Assembly (NCBI GenBank): GCA_963854835.1
Contig: OY978530.1
Location: forward strand, 28,606,695-28,670,694
DNA: 64,000 nt
Source of the DNA: Megamerina dolium
Taxonomy: Eukaryota; Arthropoda; Insecta; Diptera; Megamerinidae
Reading direction: 5' to 3'
In this document: in pieces, positions 63,903 to 64,000 of the stretch
Position numbering within the stretch: position 1 is the first letter of the stretch
How the letters are laid out: the number at the start of each line of letters is the position of its first letter
The notes under the pieces: model-generated
Told to the model about the DNA's origin: nothing
The model's input: the letters and a program-made list of their open reading frames with translations, nothing else
The model's database searches: none
Made by a program: the position numbers and the translations under genes

Positions 63903-64000
63903 CATTAACTTATAAATCTTTTGTTAATTGTTACTATAATTAAAATGATCAAAAATTTGTTTAAAGAACATTGTCTTGCTTTCAAAAATTAAAAAATATA
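63903..64000. other. window edge, no gene seen
   Basis: AT-rich flank of the last SINE. Confidence 0.4.

Overview
This is eukaryotic, AT-rich, intron-scale DNA with almost no intact host coding sequence. The repeat content (Jockey, LOA-like, RTE and CR1-like LINEs, errantivirus-like Ty3/gypsy, BEL/Pao, copia, mariner, a tRNA-derived SINE, a Polinton-type protein-primed DNA polymerase) points to an insect, most likely a higher fly (Diptera). The species is not identifiable from the sequence alone. Most coding stretches are transposon ORFs broken by stops, frameshifts and deletions, and the window is a deeply nested set of insertions. Host sequence is limited to a few candidate exons.

Layout. 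1-5.1 kb: an old errantivirus-like element whose env is split by a 5'-truncated Jockey copy and by an 894-bp TTAA-flanked DNA transposon. 5.6-6.2 kb: Ty3/gypsy RT-RNase H relic (minus). 6.2-11.1 kb: LOA-like LINE with a Jockey copy in its 3'UTR. 11.2-14.5 kb: two minus-strand LINE relics, one carrying a SINE. 15.1-36.6 kb: a protein-primed family-B DNA polymerase gene (Polinton/Maverick type) bracketed by about 750-bp inverted repeats and cut into at least five pieces by a SINE, an RTE copy, a full-length LOA-like LINE (5,357 bp, TSD TATACTAGAT) and an env-bearing Ty3/gypsy element that itself carries a mariner. A collapsed LTR element (TSD ATAT) sits in the right inverted repeat.

36.6-42.0 kb: minisatellite, MITE and a rearranged Ty3/gypsy element whose gag-protease region is tandemly duplicated (1,525 bp, nearly identical). 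42.0-50.5 kb: a head-to-head SINE pair, then a CR1-like LINE interrupted by a Jockey copy and an RTE copy that retains a 584-codon RT ORF. 50.7-51.3 kb: a candidate host terminal exon with a SINE inserted at its stop codon. 51.4-57.3 kb: LTR-like DNA, a LINE endonuclease fragment and the most complete Jockey copy (ORF1 plus ORF2). 57.3-59.1 kb: a BEL/Pao pol relic interrupted by the 3' end of the Ty3/gypsy family.

59.2-63.1 kb: a very young inverted duplication of a copia element, with arms of about 1.72 kb matching without indels around a 416-bp spacer. The window closes with another full SINE.

The insertions do not act together as a pathway. Their value is stratigraphic: target-site duplications give the order of events, and several copies have lost exactly the catalytic segment of their polymerase or transposase.
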